Part shown: piece by piece, positions 25,680 through 34,529 of the stretch | Position numbering within the stretch: position 1 is the first letter of the stretch | Layout of the letters: each line of letters starts with the position of its first letter | Assembly (NCBI GenBank): GCA_947426945.1 | Contig: CANEFX010000002.1 | Span: forward strand, 1-64,000 | Length of the DNA: 64,000 nt | From: an uncultured Bacillota bacterium | Lineage (GTDB): Bacteria > Bacillota > Clostridia > Oscillospirales > Oscillospiraceae | Reading direction: 5' to 3' | Made by a program: the position numbers and the translations under genes | Notes under the pieces: model-generated | Seen by the model: only the letters and a program-made list of their open reading frames with translations | What the model was told of the DNA's origin: nothing | The model's database searches: none

Positions 25680-27062
25680 TTACTGGAGCTTCTCCTGATT
25701 TTTGATTCCCTTAAAAAGAGTCATAAACAGGATTTTAATATCAAAAAGCAGCGTCCAGTTCTCAATGTAGAAAATATCATGGCGGATCCGCTCCTCAATG
25801 GAGGTATCCCCCCGCAGGCCGTTGACCTGAGCCCAGCCGGTAATGCCGGGGCGGACCTGGTGTTTGACCATATACAGAGGGATCTCCTCTTTAAACTGCT
25901 CTACATAGAAGGGCACCTCCGGCCGGGGGCCCACCAGGCTCATATCCCCCTTCAGCACGTTGAAAAACTGGGGAAGCTCGTCAATGGAGAACTTTCGGAT
26001 AAAGGAACCAAACCGGGTTTTGCGGGCATCGGTATCGGTGCTCCAGGCGGTTTCGGAGCTGTCGTTAACCCGCATGGAGCGAAACTTATACATATAAAAC
26101 TCTCTCTTGCCCAGTCCCACCCGCTTCTGCCGGAAGATCACCGGCCCGGGAGAACTGAACTTGACCCCCACCGCCGCAAAGAGCATAATGGGAGCGGTTG
26201 CTGCAATCAGCAGAAGGGAGCCCACAATGTCCATAGACCGCTTCATAAAGGCGTTGCCCAGGTTGTCCAGTGGAATACGCCGCAGATTCATCAGGGGCAG
26301 GCTGTTGATAAAGTCGATCTGGGGCCGGGCGGGCACATAGTCGGCGAAAAACGGAATGAGGGACAGCCGGACCCCGCTCTTCTCACAGGCCTGGATCAGC
26401 TGCGGCATATGGGCATAATTCTCCATCTCCAGGGCCGCCACCACCTCGTCCGGCCTGCTGCGCTCCAGCACCGACTCTATCTGGGACAGATCCCCCAGCT
26501 TTTTCCGGGCGGGCAGCCTCTCTCCGCCGCCGGCAACATACCCCTTGACGGTCAGCCCCAGCTCAGGAGCCCGCTCCAGCTCAGCCAGATATCGCTTGGC
26601 CAGAGGGCCCGCCCCCACAAGGACCACAAATTTCTGGTTGTATCCCTGCTTCCGAAAGCGGTATAGGACCTTCCGCACAAAGATCCGCTTTCCTCCGGTC
26701 AGGCAGTTGACCAGCAGGAAATAAATGACCAGCGCGCCGCGGGAAAAGTGGACGTCCCGCAGCAGGAACAGGGACATCTGGAAAAGGATAAAGCCCAGGG
26801 TGTTGGCCCAGACGATTCCCCCCAGGTCCCGGTAGAGCCGCTTCTTCCGCACCGACTCGTAAAGCCCCATAAACGCGTAGAGCAGCACATGTCCGGGGCC
26901 CAGAAATGCCGCCGCCTGTACATACCGGATCAGCGGCACCGTGGGGACCCCCGGAAACAGGGTAAACCGAAGCCAGAAGGAGACGGGCAGGGCGATAAAA
27001 ACCAGCAGCCCGTCCAAAAGCATATTCAAATGATTCAAAAACCGCTGATTTTCACGGATCAT
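25680..27062 (-). CDS. Polyprenyl glycosylphosphotransferase (undecaprenyl-phosphate sugar transferase)
   Basis: A 460-residue protein of the WbaP/CpsE type. Four N-terminal helices and a Rossmann-like middle domain (KFVVLVGAGPLAKRYLAELE) lead to the C-terminal catalytic domain, which has KRSMDIVGSLLLIAATAPIM, YKFRSMRVN, SIDELPQFFNVLKGDMSLVG followed by PRPEVP, and GITGWAQVNGLRG. It transfers a sugar-1-phosphate from a UDP-sugar to undecaprenyl phosphate, the first step of a repeat unit for capsule or exopolysaccharide. It is the first gene of the minus-strand pair with the O-antigen ligase and lies divergent from a GT4 enzyme. Confidence 0.9.
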   Translation of the reverse strand: MIRENQRFLNHLNMLLDGLLVFIALPVSFWLRFTLFPGVPTVPLIRYVQAAAFLGPGHVLLYAFMGLYESVRKKRLYRDLGGIVWANTLGFILFQMSLFLLRDVHFSRGALVIYFLLVNCLTGGKRIFVRKVLYRFRKQGYNQKFVVLVGAGPLAKRYLAELERAPELGLTVKGYVAGGGERLPARKKLGDLSQIESVLERSRPDEVVAALEMENYAHMPQLIQACEKSGVRLSLIPFFADYVPARPQIDFINSLPLMNLRRIPLDNLGNAFMKRSMDIVGSLLLIAATAPIMLFAAVGVKFSSPGPVIFRQKRVGLGKREFYMYKFRSMRVNDSSETAWSTDTDARKTRFGSFIRKFSIDELPQFFNVLKGDMSLVGPRPEVPFYVEQFKEEIPLYMVKHQVRPGITGWAQVNGLRGDTSIEERIRHDIFYIENWTLLFDIKILFMTLFKGIKNQEKLQ

Positions 27063-27174
27063 GGGCAGCTTTCACCCGGCCTTTTTTCTGTTTTTATGGC
27101 GTGTTATTATATCACATTTATTCTTCTCTGTCAAAACGAGAATACAGTTGTCTTTTTTCCCAGAAGTTTGCCCC

Positions 27175-27204
27175 TTGCCTTTCAAGCTCTGTGTGTCGTA
27201 TAAT
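27175..27204 (+). promoter_or_regulatory. Sigma-A promoter of the GT4 gene
   Basis: TTGCCT (27175-27180), an 18-bp spacer and TATAAT (27199-27204), 26 bp before the start codon, in the gap between divergent polysaccharide genes. Confidence 0.7.
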
Positions 27205-27230
27205 AGAAAAAAATTATCTGGAGGCCGCCT

Positions 27231-28376
27231 ATGGAACGAAAAATCCTGTTTACCGCCTCTACATACTCCCACCTCGCAAACTTCCACCGCCCTTATCTGC
27301 GCGCCTTTGCCGGCCTGGGCTGGACGGTGGACGCCGCCTGCGGCGGACCGCCCAGGGAGCTTCCGGAGGCCCGGCGGGTAATACAGCTCCCCTTCGAAAA
27401 GTCCATCACCGCCCCGGCCAATTTTCAGGCGGCCCGGCTGCTGCGGCAGGAGATGAAAAGGGAGGGATACGGCCTTATCAGCACCCACACCTCCCTGGCG
27501 GCTTTTTTTACCCGTCTGGCAGCCAGAGGGCTGGATACGGTGGTAGTGAATACCAGCCATGGCTATCTCTTTGACGAAAATACTCCCGCTGCCAAACGTG
27601 CCCTTCTTCTGGGAGCAGAAAAACTCACCTCCAAACGGACCGACCTTCTTCTGACCATGAACCGCTGCGATTACGAAATGGCCCGGCGTTACCGGCTGGG
27701 TCAAAAGATTATTGACATTCCCGGCGTTGGCGTAGATTTCTCCCGGCTGGACTGCGCTCCGGCAGACGCCGGGACGCTGCTGCGGGCCCGGTGGGACCTG
27801 CCGGAGGACGCTTTTGTCCTTATCTACCCCGCCGAATTTTCTGCCCGCAAAAATCAGGCCATGCTGCTGCGGGCCCTGGCCCTTCTGCCCCGGCGGATCT
27901 ATCTCCTTCTTCCGGGAGAGGGGGCGCTTTTGGAGCGCTGCAAGGCCTTGGCAGAGGAGCTTGGCGTTTGGGATCGAGTGCGCTTCCCCGGACACGTGTC
28001 CGACATGGGCCCCTGGTATCTGGCCGCCGACTGCGCCGTATCCGCAAGCCGGAGCGAAGGACTGCCTTTTAACGTAATGGAGGCCATGCACTGCGGCCTC
28101 CCCGTGGCCGCCTCTGCCGTCAAGGGCCACGAGGACCTCATCCGGGAGGGCGAAAACGGCCTTCTCTTCCCCTGGAACGATGCGGAGACCTGCGCGGCGC
28201 AAATCAGCGCTCTGGCCGATCACCCGGCGCTCCTGTCCCGGCTTGGGGCGCGCGCCGCAGAATCTGTGGAGCAGTACCGACTGGACGCCGTCCTTCCAAA
28301 AGTCATAGCGGCGTACGAGACGGTAAGCCCCGCGCTCGCCGCTGACAGGAACCGGAATCTGGCCTCCATTTCGTAA
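27231..28376 (+). CDS. Family 4 glycosyltransferase
   Basis: A 381-residue GT-B enzyme. The N-terminal half is the acceptor-binding domain (KILFTASTYSHLANFHRPYL). The C-terminal half binds the sugar nucleotide and has the EX7E pattern in SEGLPFNVMEAMHCGLPVAA, preceded by VRFPGHVSDMGPWYLAADCA. It probably adds a sugar to the lipid-linked intermediate started by the neighbouring sugar transferase. GGAGG lies 9 bp before the ATG. It has its own promoter and is divergent from the sugar transferase. Confidence 0.88.
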   Translation: MERKILFTASTYSHLANFHRPYLRAFAGLGWTVDAACGGPPRELPEARRVIQLPFEKSITAPANFQAARLLRQEMKREGYGLISTHTSLAAFFTRLAARGLDTVVVNTSHGYLFDENTPAAKRALLLGAEKLTSKRTDLLLTMNRCDYEMARRYRLGQKIIDIPGVGVDFSRLDCAPADAGTLLRARWDLPEDAFVLIYPAEFSARKNQAMLLRALALLPRRIYLLLPGEGALLERCKALAEELGVWDRVRFPGHVSDMGPWYLAADCAVSASRSEGLPFNVMEAMHCGLPVAASAVKGHEDLIREGENGLLFPWNDAETCAAQISALADHPALLSRLGARAAESVEQYRLDAVLPKVIAAYETVSPALAADRNRNLASIS

Positions 28377-28479
28377 AATATCGTCCTTCGGCGTCCGTTT
28401 TCCACTTCACCTCAAATCCGGCCGGTCCTCAGCCCAAGCGTCCCCCGGTAATTTCCAGACATCCCCAAAGCAGGCGTCA

Positions 28480-28508
28480 GTATCATGCGGAGAATATTGT
28501 GCATACTA
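28480..28508 (+). promoter_or_regulatory. Candidate sigma-G promoter of spoVT
   Basis: GTATC (28480-28484) and CATACTA (28502-28508) are 17 bp apart and match the Bacillus/Clostridium forespore sigma-G consensus (GHATR and CATnHTA). spoVT is a known sigma-G gene in B. subtilis. Inferred from motif only. Confidence 0.5.
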
Positions 28509-28556
28509 TCTTTTGCCAGACAGACATATCCACAACAGAAAAAAGGAGTTTTTGAT

Positions 28557-29102
28557 ATGAAAGCAACTGGTATCGTGCGCCGCATTGACGACCTGGGCCG
28601 GGTAGTTATCCCCAAAGAGATCCGCCGTACTATGCGTATTCGTGAGGGCGACCCCCTGGAGATATACACCGACAAGGACGGCGGCGTGATTTTTAAAAAG
28701 TATTCCCTGATGGGCGGGCTGGTGGACTTTGCCGGCCAGTTGTGTGAGACTTTGAACCGCACCACCGGACAGGTAACCGTCATCACCGACCGGGACAGCT
28801 GCATCGCGGTGGCGGGCGTCCCCCGGCGGGAGCTGGCGGACAAGGCGGTCTCCTCCCAGATGGAACGGCTGATGGAGGGCCGGCAGGTCTATCAGTACAA
28901 GCCGGGTGAGGAAATCATTCCCCTGTGCTCCGACAGCGATAAGTATTCCCTGAGCACCGCCGCTCCCATTCTGTCCGAGGGCGACGTTCTGGGCTGCGTC
29001 CTCTTTGCCTGCGCCGGGAAGGACCGGCTGGCCGGCGGCGAGGTGGAGTACAAGCTGGCGCAGTCCATCGCGGCCTTTCTCGGCCGGCACATGGAGAGCT
29101 GA
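28557..29102 (+). CDS. spoVT: Stage V sporulation protein T, AbrB-like regulator
   Basis: A 181-residue protein, the usual SpoVT length. Residues 1-50 are a swapped-hairpin AbrB DNA-binding domain (KATGIVRRIDDLGRVVIPKE, RTMRIREGDPLEIYTDKDG); residues 55-181 are a GAF-like ligand domain. The ATG at 28557 has AAAAGGAG 9 bp upstream. In Bacillus SpoVT tunes sigma-G-dependent genes in the forespore, affecting coat, cortex and germination. A matching sigma-G promoter lies upstream. Its presence supports an endospore-forming host. Confidence 0.93.
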   Translation: MKATGIVRRIDDLGRVVIPKEIRRTMRIREGDPLEIYTDKDGGVIFKKYSLMGGLVDFAGQLCETLNRTTGQVTVITDRDSCIAVAGVPRRELADKAVSSQMERLMEGRQVYQYKPGEEIIPLCSDSDKYSLSTAAPILSEGDVLGCVLFACAGKDRLAGGEVEYKLAQSIAAFLGRHMES

Positions 29103-29140
29103 AAGGTTTCCGGCCTCACCTCGTTTCCAGCACCCAGACG

Positions 29141-29174
29141 AGCGCCGCCCTGTTGGGCGGCGCTCCTGCTTTTT
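29141..29174 (+). terminator. Rho-independent terminator of spoVT
   Basis: AGCGCCGCCC and GGGCGGCGCT form a perfect 10-bp stem with a 4-base loop, followed by CCTGCTTTTT. Confidence 0.88.
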
Positions 29175-29214
29175 GCTGAGCCTGTAAACAATTTTTGAAC
29201 TTTCATAAAATCTC

Positions 29215-29272
29215 TTGACAATTTTTCCCGGCCGCGTAAAATAATCAACAGGTTAATCATTAATGGATTAAC
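29215..29272 (+). promoter_or_regulatory. Promoter and MarR operator of the ABC exporter operon
   Basis: TTGACA (29215-29220), a 16-bp spacer and TAAAAT (29237-29242) are followed at 29252-29272 by a perfect inverted repeat, GTTAATC and GATTAAC around ATTAATG. MarR proteins bind such AT-rich dyads, so repression of the operon by its first gene is likely. Confidence 0.75.
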
Positions 29273-29298
29273 AATCTTGTTGAGAGGAGGCTTTCCTC

Positions 29299-29766
29299 GT
29301 GGAAGATTTGTTTCACGAGATGGATTTACTCTCCCGTCAGTTTAACCAGACGCACCGGGCCGCCGTACAGGCGGAACTGAACGCAGCCGGGCTGGGCGAG
29401 GTTGGCCACCCCATGCTTGTTTCTATTCTCCAGTCCGCCGAAGCGGACCCGGAGAGCCAGTGCCAGGCACAACGTGAGCTGGCCGACCTGCTCCACGTCT
29501 CTCCCCCCGCCGTGGCCAACTCCCTGAAATGCCTGGAACGGGATGGTTACATCCGCCGGGAGCCCTGGCAGAAGGACGCTCGGCGCAACCGGGTGATCCT
29601 CACCGAGAAGGGGGCCGCCGCTGTGGAGGGCTGCCGGGACGTCTTCCGCCGGGTGTCCGCCCGGATGATGGCCGGCTTCACCCCGGAGGAGCTTCAGCAG
29701 CTGGCCCAGTTTCAGCGCCGGATGCTGGACAACCTGACCCACCCGGATTCCCACGAAAAGGAGTGA
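29299..29766 (+). CDS. MarR-family transcriptional regulator
   Basis: A 155-residue winged-helix protein starting at GTG 29299, with GAGGAGG 8 bp upstream. The MarR fold is visible: QRELADLLHVSPPAVANSLK (recognition helix) and the wing RDGYIRREPWQKDARRNRVI with the conserved DxR. N- and C-terminal helices form the dimer. It is the first gene of an operon with two ABC half-transporters, beginning 7 bp downstream, and a palindromic operator lies in front. The arrangement is typical of drug-responsive exporters; the inducer is unknown. Confidence 0.9.
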   Translation: MEDLFHEMDLLSRQFNQTHRAAVQAELNAAGLGEVGHPMLVSILQSAEADPESQCQAQRELADLLHVSPPAVANSLKCLERDGYIRREPWQKDARRNRVILTEKGAAAVEGCRDVFRRVSARMMAGFTPEELQQLAQFQRRMLDNLTHPDSHEKE

Positions 29767-29773
29767 TTTTACC

Positions 29774-31507
29774 TTGCTTTCTCTGTTTCTGACCCATTTG
29801 GAGGGTTACAAAAAAGAGGCGATCAAGTCCCCCATCCTTATCATTCTGGAGGTCATCTGCGAGCTGCTCCTCCCTTTGGTAATGGCAGAAATTGTGGATG
29901 TGGCTATTCCCTCAGGGGATACAAGCTATATCTTCGCCATGGGTGCGCTGATGCTGGTCCTGGCCCTGCTGGCGATGGCCTGCGGCGTGGGCTCCGCCAA
30001 ATACGCCTCCTTTGCCAGCCAGGGCTTCGGCGGCAATCTGCGCCAGTGCCTGTTCAACAAAATTCAGGACTTCTCCTTCGCCGACATCGACCGTTTTTCC
30101 TCCGCCTCCCTGATTACCCGCATGACCAACGACGTCAACGCAATGACCATGATGCTGGCCATGGGCCTGCGGATGCTGGTCCGGGCCCCGGTGATGCTTA
30201 CCGCCGCCCTGGGAGTCAGCCTGTACCTCAACGCCCGGCTGGCCGTAATCCTGCTGATTATCATCCCCCTAATGGTACTGGCCATCGCCGTGCTGATGAA
30301 AATCTGCACCAAGCTCTTTGAGACGATGCAGAAGAAGATTGACGGGCTGAACAACGTACTTCAGGAGAATCTGGTGGCCATCCGGGTGGTGAAGGCCTTC
30401 GTCCGGGAGGACCACGAGCGAAAGAAGTTCAACCGCTCCAGCGATGAACTGATGAACGCCGGCCTCACCGTGGGGATGCGGATCATCGCCATGATGCCCA
30501 TCATGATGCTGTGCATGAACGGGGCCACCCTGGCCGTCCTCTACTTCGGCGGCAGAATGGTCATGGGGGCGTCCTTTGAGCTGGGCGATCTGAACGCCTT
30601 TCTCTCTTACATCATGCAGGTGCTTATGAGCGTGATGATGGTAGCCATGTCCCTGCTCCAGCTGTCCCGGGCCCAGGCCTGCGCCCGGCGGATCAACGAG
30701 GTGCTCCAGGCTGTCCCCTCCGTCCAGAACAAGACGGAAACCGCTCCTCTGCCCGCTGCGAGGGGCCGGGTGGAGTTCCGGGACGTGTCCTTCAAATACG
30801 CCGCAGGCGGCACCGGGGACGACGTACTGTCCCACATCAGCTTCACTGTGGAGCCGGGCCGGTTTGTGGCCATTGTGGGGGGCACCGGCACCGGCAAGTC
30901 CTCTCTGGTAAACCTGATCCCCCGGTTTTACGACGTCACGGGCGGTTCCGTTCTGGTAGACGATCTTGATGTACGGGACTACCCGCTTGAAGCGCTGCGG
31001 GGCCGCATCGGCATGGTGCTCCAGACTAATATTCTCTTTACCGGCACCATCCGGGAAAATCTGCTTTGGGGCCGCCCGGATGCCTCCGAAGAGGAGATGA
31101 TCCAGGCCGCCAGGGACGCTCAGGCCTACGATTTCATTATGTCCCTGCCCCAGGGCTTCGACACGGAGCTGACCCAGGGAGGCACCAACGTCTCCGGCGG
31201 ACAGAAGCAGCGGCTGTGCATCGCCCGGGCCATGCTGAGAAAGCCGGCCATCCTCATCCTGGACGACTCTACCTCCGCTGTGGACTCGGCCACCGAGGCG
31301 GCTATCCGGGAGTCCTTCCACAAAAACCTCAGGGATACTACCGTCATCATCATCGCCCAGCGCATTTCCTCCGTACAGTACGCCGACGAAATTCTCATCC
31401 TGGACGACGACCACATTGCAGGCCGGGGCACCCACGAAGCCCTGCTGGCAGGCAACAGGATCTATCAGGAAATCTATCAATCTCAGCAAGAGGGGGTGGG
31501 CAGATAA
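29774..31507 (+). CDS. ABC exporter half-transporter, degenerate NBD partner
   Basis: A 577-residue protein with six N-terminal helices and a C-terminal ATPase. It starts at TTG 29774 after an AAAGGAG site. Walker A is GGTGTGKS, the signature motif is NVSGGQKQRL, and Walker B is AILILDDSTSAVD. In Walker B the catalytic glutamate is replaced by aspartate, which marks the non-hydrolysing site of heterodimeric exporters such as BmrC/BmrD-type pairs. The next gene, overlapping by one base (TAATG), encodes the canonical partner. Export of drugs, lipids or peptides is likely. Confidence 0.9.
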   Translation: MLSLFLTHLEGYKKEAIKSPILIILEVICELLLPLVMAEIVDVAIPSGDTSYIFAMGALMLVLALLAMACGVGSAKYASFASQGFGGNLRQCLFNKIQDFSFADIDRFSSASLITRMTNDVNAMTMMLAMGLRMLVRAPVMLTAALGVSLYLNARLAVILLIIIPLMVLAIAVLMKICTKLFETMQKKIDGLNNVLQENLVAIRVVKAFVREDHERKKFNRSSDELMNAGLTVGMRIIAMMPIMMLCMNGATLAVLYFGGRMVMGASFELGDLNAFLSYIMQVLMSVMMVAMSLLQLSRAQACARRINEVLQAVPSVQNKTETAPLPAARGRVEFRDVSFKYAAGGTGDDVLSHISFTVEPGRFVAIVGGTGTGKSSLVNLIPRFYDVTGGSVLVDDLDVRDYPLEALRGRIGMVLQTNILFTGTIRENLLWGRPDASEEEMIQAARDAQAYDFIMSLPQGFDTELTQGGTNVSGGQKQRLCIARAMLRKPAILILDDSTSAVDSATEAAIRESFHKNLRDTTVIIIAQRISSVQYADEILILDDDHIAGRGTHEALLAGNRIYQEIYQSQQEGVGR

Positions 31508-33573
31508 TGCCAGGACCTCATCGCGCCCCAAGAGGGGGCTATGTCAAGCCCAAAAACCTGAAAAAAACCATGGGCCGGCTGGTGGGCTATCTCACCAAGA
31601 GCAGACTGCCGCTTCTGCTGGTGCTGCTGTGTCTGGTGGCGTCGGTGGGTGCCAATCTGGGCGGGTCGTATCTTGTTCGGCCCATTATAAACAACTTCAT
31701 CTGGTCGGGCTGTACCGACTATGCCGGGTTGGGCCTGGCCATCCTCCAACTGGCTGGAATTTATCTGCTGGGCTGCCTGGCCACCTACGGTCAATCGGCT
31801 ATGATGGTCCGTCTGGCTGAGAAGGGGGTCAACCGGCTGCGCAAGGAGCTGTTCAACGCCCTGCAAACCCTCCCCCTGTCCTATTTCGACCAGCATCCCC
31901 ACGGAGAACTGATGAGCCGGTTTACCAACGACGCGGACAACGTGCAGATGGCTCTCCAGCAGAGCATGGTCTCCCTGTTCTCCAGCTGTCTGATGTTTGT
32001 GGGGCTGGTGGTCCTTATGCTGGTCATCAACTGGAAGCTGTTCCTTGCCACCGCTTTGGTGCTGGCTCTCACCATGTTCCTGTTCAAGCAGCTGGGAGGC
32101 CGCAGCCGGAAATTTTACCAGAAACAGCAGGCCGCCCTGGGAGCCGTCAATGGGGAAATTCAGGAGACCATCGAGGGACTGAAGGTGGTAAAGGCCTTTA
32201 CCCATGAGGAGGCGGCCAAAGCCAAGTTCCAGAAGCTGAACAACGCCTACCGGGACGCCGCCCAGCAGGCCAACTTCTACTCCGGCGTTATCATGCCGGT
32301 AGCGGGCAACCTGATGAACATCAGCTACGCCCTCACCGCCGCCCTTGGCGGTCTGCTCTCCGTTCTTCAGGGCTTTGACCTGGGCGGGCTGGCAATCTAT
32401 CTCAACTACTCCCGCCAGGTGGGCCAGCCCCTGAACCAGATTTCCCAGCAGATGACCACTCTGCTGTCCGCCCTGGCAGGCGCGGAGCGCATTTTCGAGG
32501 TGATGGACACCGCCGCTGAGATAAACGAGGGCTCTGTTACTCTGATTCCCGCCGAGAAGGATGCTAACGGCACCCTCTCCCCCTTCGCCGGAGCAGGACG
32601 GCCCCGCACCTGGGCCTGGCGCACCCCGCGGGGCAACGGCATGGAACTGGTCCCGGTTTTTGTGGGCGAGGACGAGTCCCTCACCGAGATCACCGACCCG
32701 GAGTCCGTCCCCGACCCCGCCATGCTGGCGAACCACAGCTGGGCATGGAAGTACCCCGGCCCCGATGGGGCAATATCCCTCCACCTCATCCGGGGCACCG
32801 TGCGCAATGTCCCTGGCGAGGACTACTGTCTTACCGAGCTGCGGGGGGCGGTGCGGTTCAGCCATGTGGACTTCTCCTATGTCCCTGGCAAACGCATCCT
32901 GAAGGATGTGTCGGTCTATGCCGACCCGGGGCAGAAAATCGCCTTTGTGGGCTCCACCGGCGCGGGCAAGACCACCATCACCAACCTCATCAACCGCTTC
33001 TATGAGATCGAGGGCGGCATGATCACCTACGACGGCATCAACGTGACCGCCATCCGCAAGGACGATCTGCGCCGCTCCCTGGGGGCGGTGCTCCAGGACA
33101 CCCACCTGTTCACCGGCACCATCATGGACAACATCCGCTACGGCCGGCTGGACGCCACCGATGAGGAGTGCGTCGCCGCTGCCAAGAGCGCCAATGCTCA
33201 CTCCTTCATCCGCCGCCTGCCCGAGGGCTATCAGACCATGGTCACCGGCGACGGGGCCAACCTGTCCCAGGGCCAGCGGCAGCTGCTGGCCATCGCCCGG
33301 GCCGCCGTGGCCGACCCGCCGGTGATGATCCTGGACGAGGCCACCTCCTCCATCGACACCCGCACCGAGGCTCTGATCCAGCAGGGCATGGACGCCCTCA
33401 TGGAGGGCCGGACGGTGTTCGTCATCGCCCACCGCCTGTCCACCGTGCGCAACTCCAACTGCATCGTGGTCATCGAGCACGGCGAGATTGAGGAGAAGGG
33501 CAGCCACGAGGACCTTCTGGAGGAAAAAGGCCGGTACTACCGGCTGTACACGGGACAGTTCCAGCTGTCCTGA
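31507..33573 (+). CDS. ABC exporter half-transporter with canonical NBD and a linker insertion
   Basis: A 688-residue partner of the preceding gene; the ATG at 31507 shares its A with the previous stop (TAATG), so the earlier open frame is not used. It has six membrane helices, then Walker A (GSTGAGKT), signature (NLSQGQRQLL) and Walker B (MILDEATSSID) with the catalytic glutamate. Between the transmembrane domain and the NBD (about residues 341-445) it carries roughly 100 extra residues rich in Pro, Trp and acidic residues, not part of normal half-transporters. This insertion could form a cytoplasmic regulatory domain. Confidence 0.9.
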   Translation: MPGPHRAPRGGYVKPKNLKKTMGRLVGYLTKSRLPLLLVLLCLVASVGANLGGSYLVRPIINNFIWSGCTDYAGLGLAILQLAGIYLLGCLATYGQSAMMVRLAEKGVNRLRKELFNALQTLPLSYFDQHPHGELMSRFTNDADNVQMALQQSMVSLFSSCLMFVGLVVLMLVINWKLFLATALVLALTMFLFKQLGGRSRKFYQKQQAALGAVNGEIQETIEGLKVVKAFTHEEAAKAKFQKLNNAYRDAAQQANFYSGVIMPVAGNLMNISYALTAALGGLLSVLQGFDLGGLAIYLNYSRQVGQPLNQISQQMTTLLSALAGAERIFEVMDTAAEINEGSVTLIPAEKDANGTLSPFAGAGRPRTWAWRTPRGNGMELVPVFVGEDESLTEITDPESVPDPAMLANHSWAWKYPGPDGAISLHLIRGTVRNVPGEDYCLTELRGAVRFSHVDFSYVPGKRILKDVSVYADPGQKIAFVGSTGAGKTTITNLINRFYEIEGGMITYDGINVTAIRKDDLRRSLGAVLQDTHLFTGTIMDNIRYGRLDATDEECVAAAKSANAHSFIRRLPEGYQTMVTGDGANLSQGQRQLLAIARAAVADPPVMILDEATSSIDTRTEALIQQGMDALMEGRTVFVIAHRLSTVRNSNCIVVIEHGEIEEKGSHEDLLEEKGRYYRLYTGQFQLS

Positions 33574-33581
33574 CAGAAAGG

Positions 33582-33603
33582 GGCCCCGCCAGCCGGCGGG
33601 GCC
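33582..33603. terminator. Terminator between ABC exporter and LytTR operon
   Basis: GGCCCCGCC and GGCGGGGCC form a 9-bp stem with an AGCC loop between convergent genes. The T-run is weak. Confidence 0.65.
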
Positions 33604-33610
33604 TCGCTGT

Positions 33611-33754
33611 TTACTCTTTCCGCAGCTCCCGGATACACTTCACCACAAGGAAAATAAGCGCCGCCAAAAAGAAGATGCCGCATGGGACCAACACAGCCCA
33701 CGTAATGATCGAAGCGCAAAAGCTATAAAATGCCCGTTCAACAATGGCTCCCAT
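33611..33754 (-). CDS. 47-residue single-helix membrane protein
   Basis: The frame starting at the ATG at 33754 has AAAGGAG 8 bp upstream and encodes MGAIVERAFYSF followed by a long hydrophobic helix and the basic tail KCIRELRKE. It overlaps the end of the DUF3021-like gene by 17 bp and is the third gene of the lytTR operon. No family recognised. It could be a small subunit or regulator of the membrane protein encoded before it. Confidence 0.6.
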   Translation of the reverse strand: MGAIVERAFYSFCASIITWAVLVPCGIFFLAALIFLVVKCIRELRKE

Positions 33755-34529
33755 CACTTCTCTCCTTTCTCGGCACCGCCCGGCGGTACATCCAGCCCAG
33801 AATATTGCCCGCCAGGGCGGGGACGGCCGCCAGGAAGCAGTGGAACAGCTCCGCGGTGGACACCAGAGACAGCATGGGCAGGCAGCACACAAAGCAGGCC
33901 GCCGGATACAGCGGGCACACCCCCTGCCGCTTGCCCAGGGACACCCCGGCGAAAAATCCCCCCGCCGGCATCAGCACAAAGGGCAGAATCAGCGCGGACA
34001 GCACCGGGATATCAATCCAACCGCCGTTTATTTTATGCTCCACCCAGCGCAGTACCAGGGGCAGAATGTCGCACAGCAGCAGCACGAAGGGCAGATAGGG
34101 CAGGGTCTCCCGCCATTTCAGGGGGGACGGCCCGGCGTCCAGCCCCAGCAGGGTACGCAGCCGCATGACCTCCACATACCAGCCGATCCACCGCCCCAGC
34201 CAGATCAGGGCGTACAGCACGGCCAGCAGCCCCTCCAGCAGAAGCAGCACCCCCCAATCCCGGCCATAGAACCGGGCCATCAGCAGGACAAACAGGGCGG
34301 AGGTGACAGCAAAGTGGATCCCCGAGTGCAGCAGCAGCTGTTTGCCGTCGTCGGCAAAGGGCAGGGTGGCCACCCCCGCCGCGCCGCCCAGTCCGGCGCA
34401 CAGCATACACACCGCGGGGTCCACAAGCCGGGTGTCCATAAGATAAGGGATGAGAATCAGCGCGGCCAGCAGACCCGCCGTTCCCCCGGCCAAAATTCGG
34501 ACCAGCCAGGCCCATTTATCCTCCCCCAT
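33738..34529 (-). CDS. DUF3021-like integral membrane protein paired with LytTR regulator
   Basis: A 263-residue protein. The first 125 residues have four helices (LVRILAGGTAGLLAALILIP, HSGIHFAVTSALFVLLMA, LIWLGRWIGWYVEVMRL), the pattern of DUF3021 proteins. The C-terminal half adds four more helices. Genes of this type nearly always lie directly after a small LytTR DNA-binding protein, as here with a 14-bp overlap. The membrane protein probably holds or controls the regulator at the membrane. The C-terminal extension is longer than in most DUF3021 proteins. Confidence 0.72.
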   Translation of the reverse strand: MGEDKWAWLVRILAGGTAGLLAALILIPYLMDTRLVDPAVCMLCAGLGGAAGVATLPFADDGKQLLLHSGIHFAVTSALFVLLMARFYGRDWGVLLLLEGLLAVLYALIWLGRWIGWYVEVMRLRTLLGLDAGPSPLKWRETLPYLPFVLLLCDILPLVLRWVEHKINGGWIDIPVLSALILPFVLMPAGGFFAGVSLGKRQGVCPLYPAACFVCCLPMLSLVSTAELFHCFLAAVPALAGNILGWMYRRAVPRKERSDGSHC

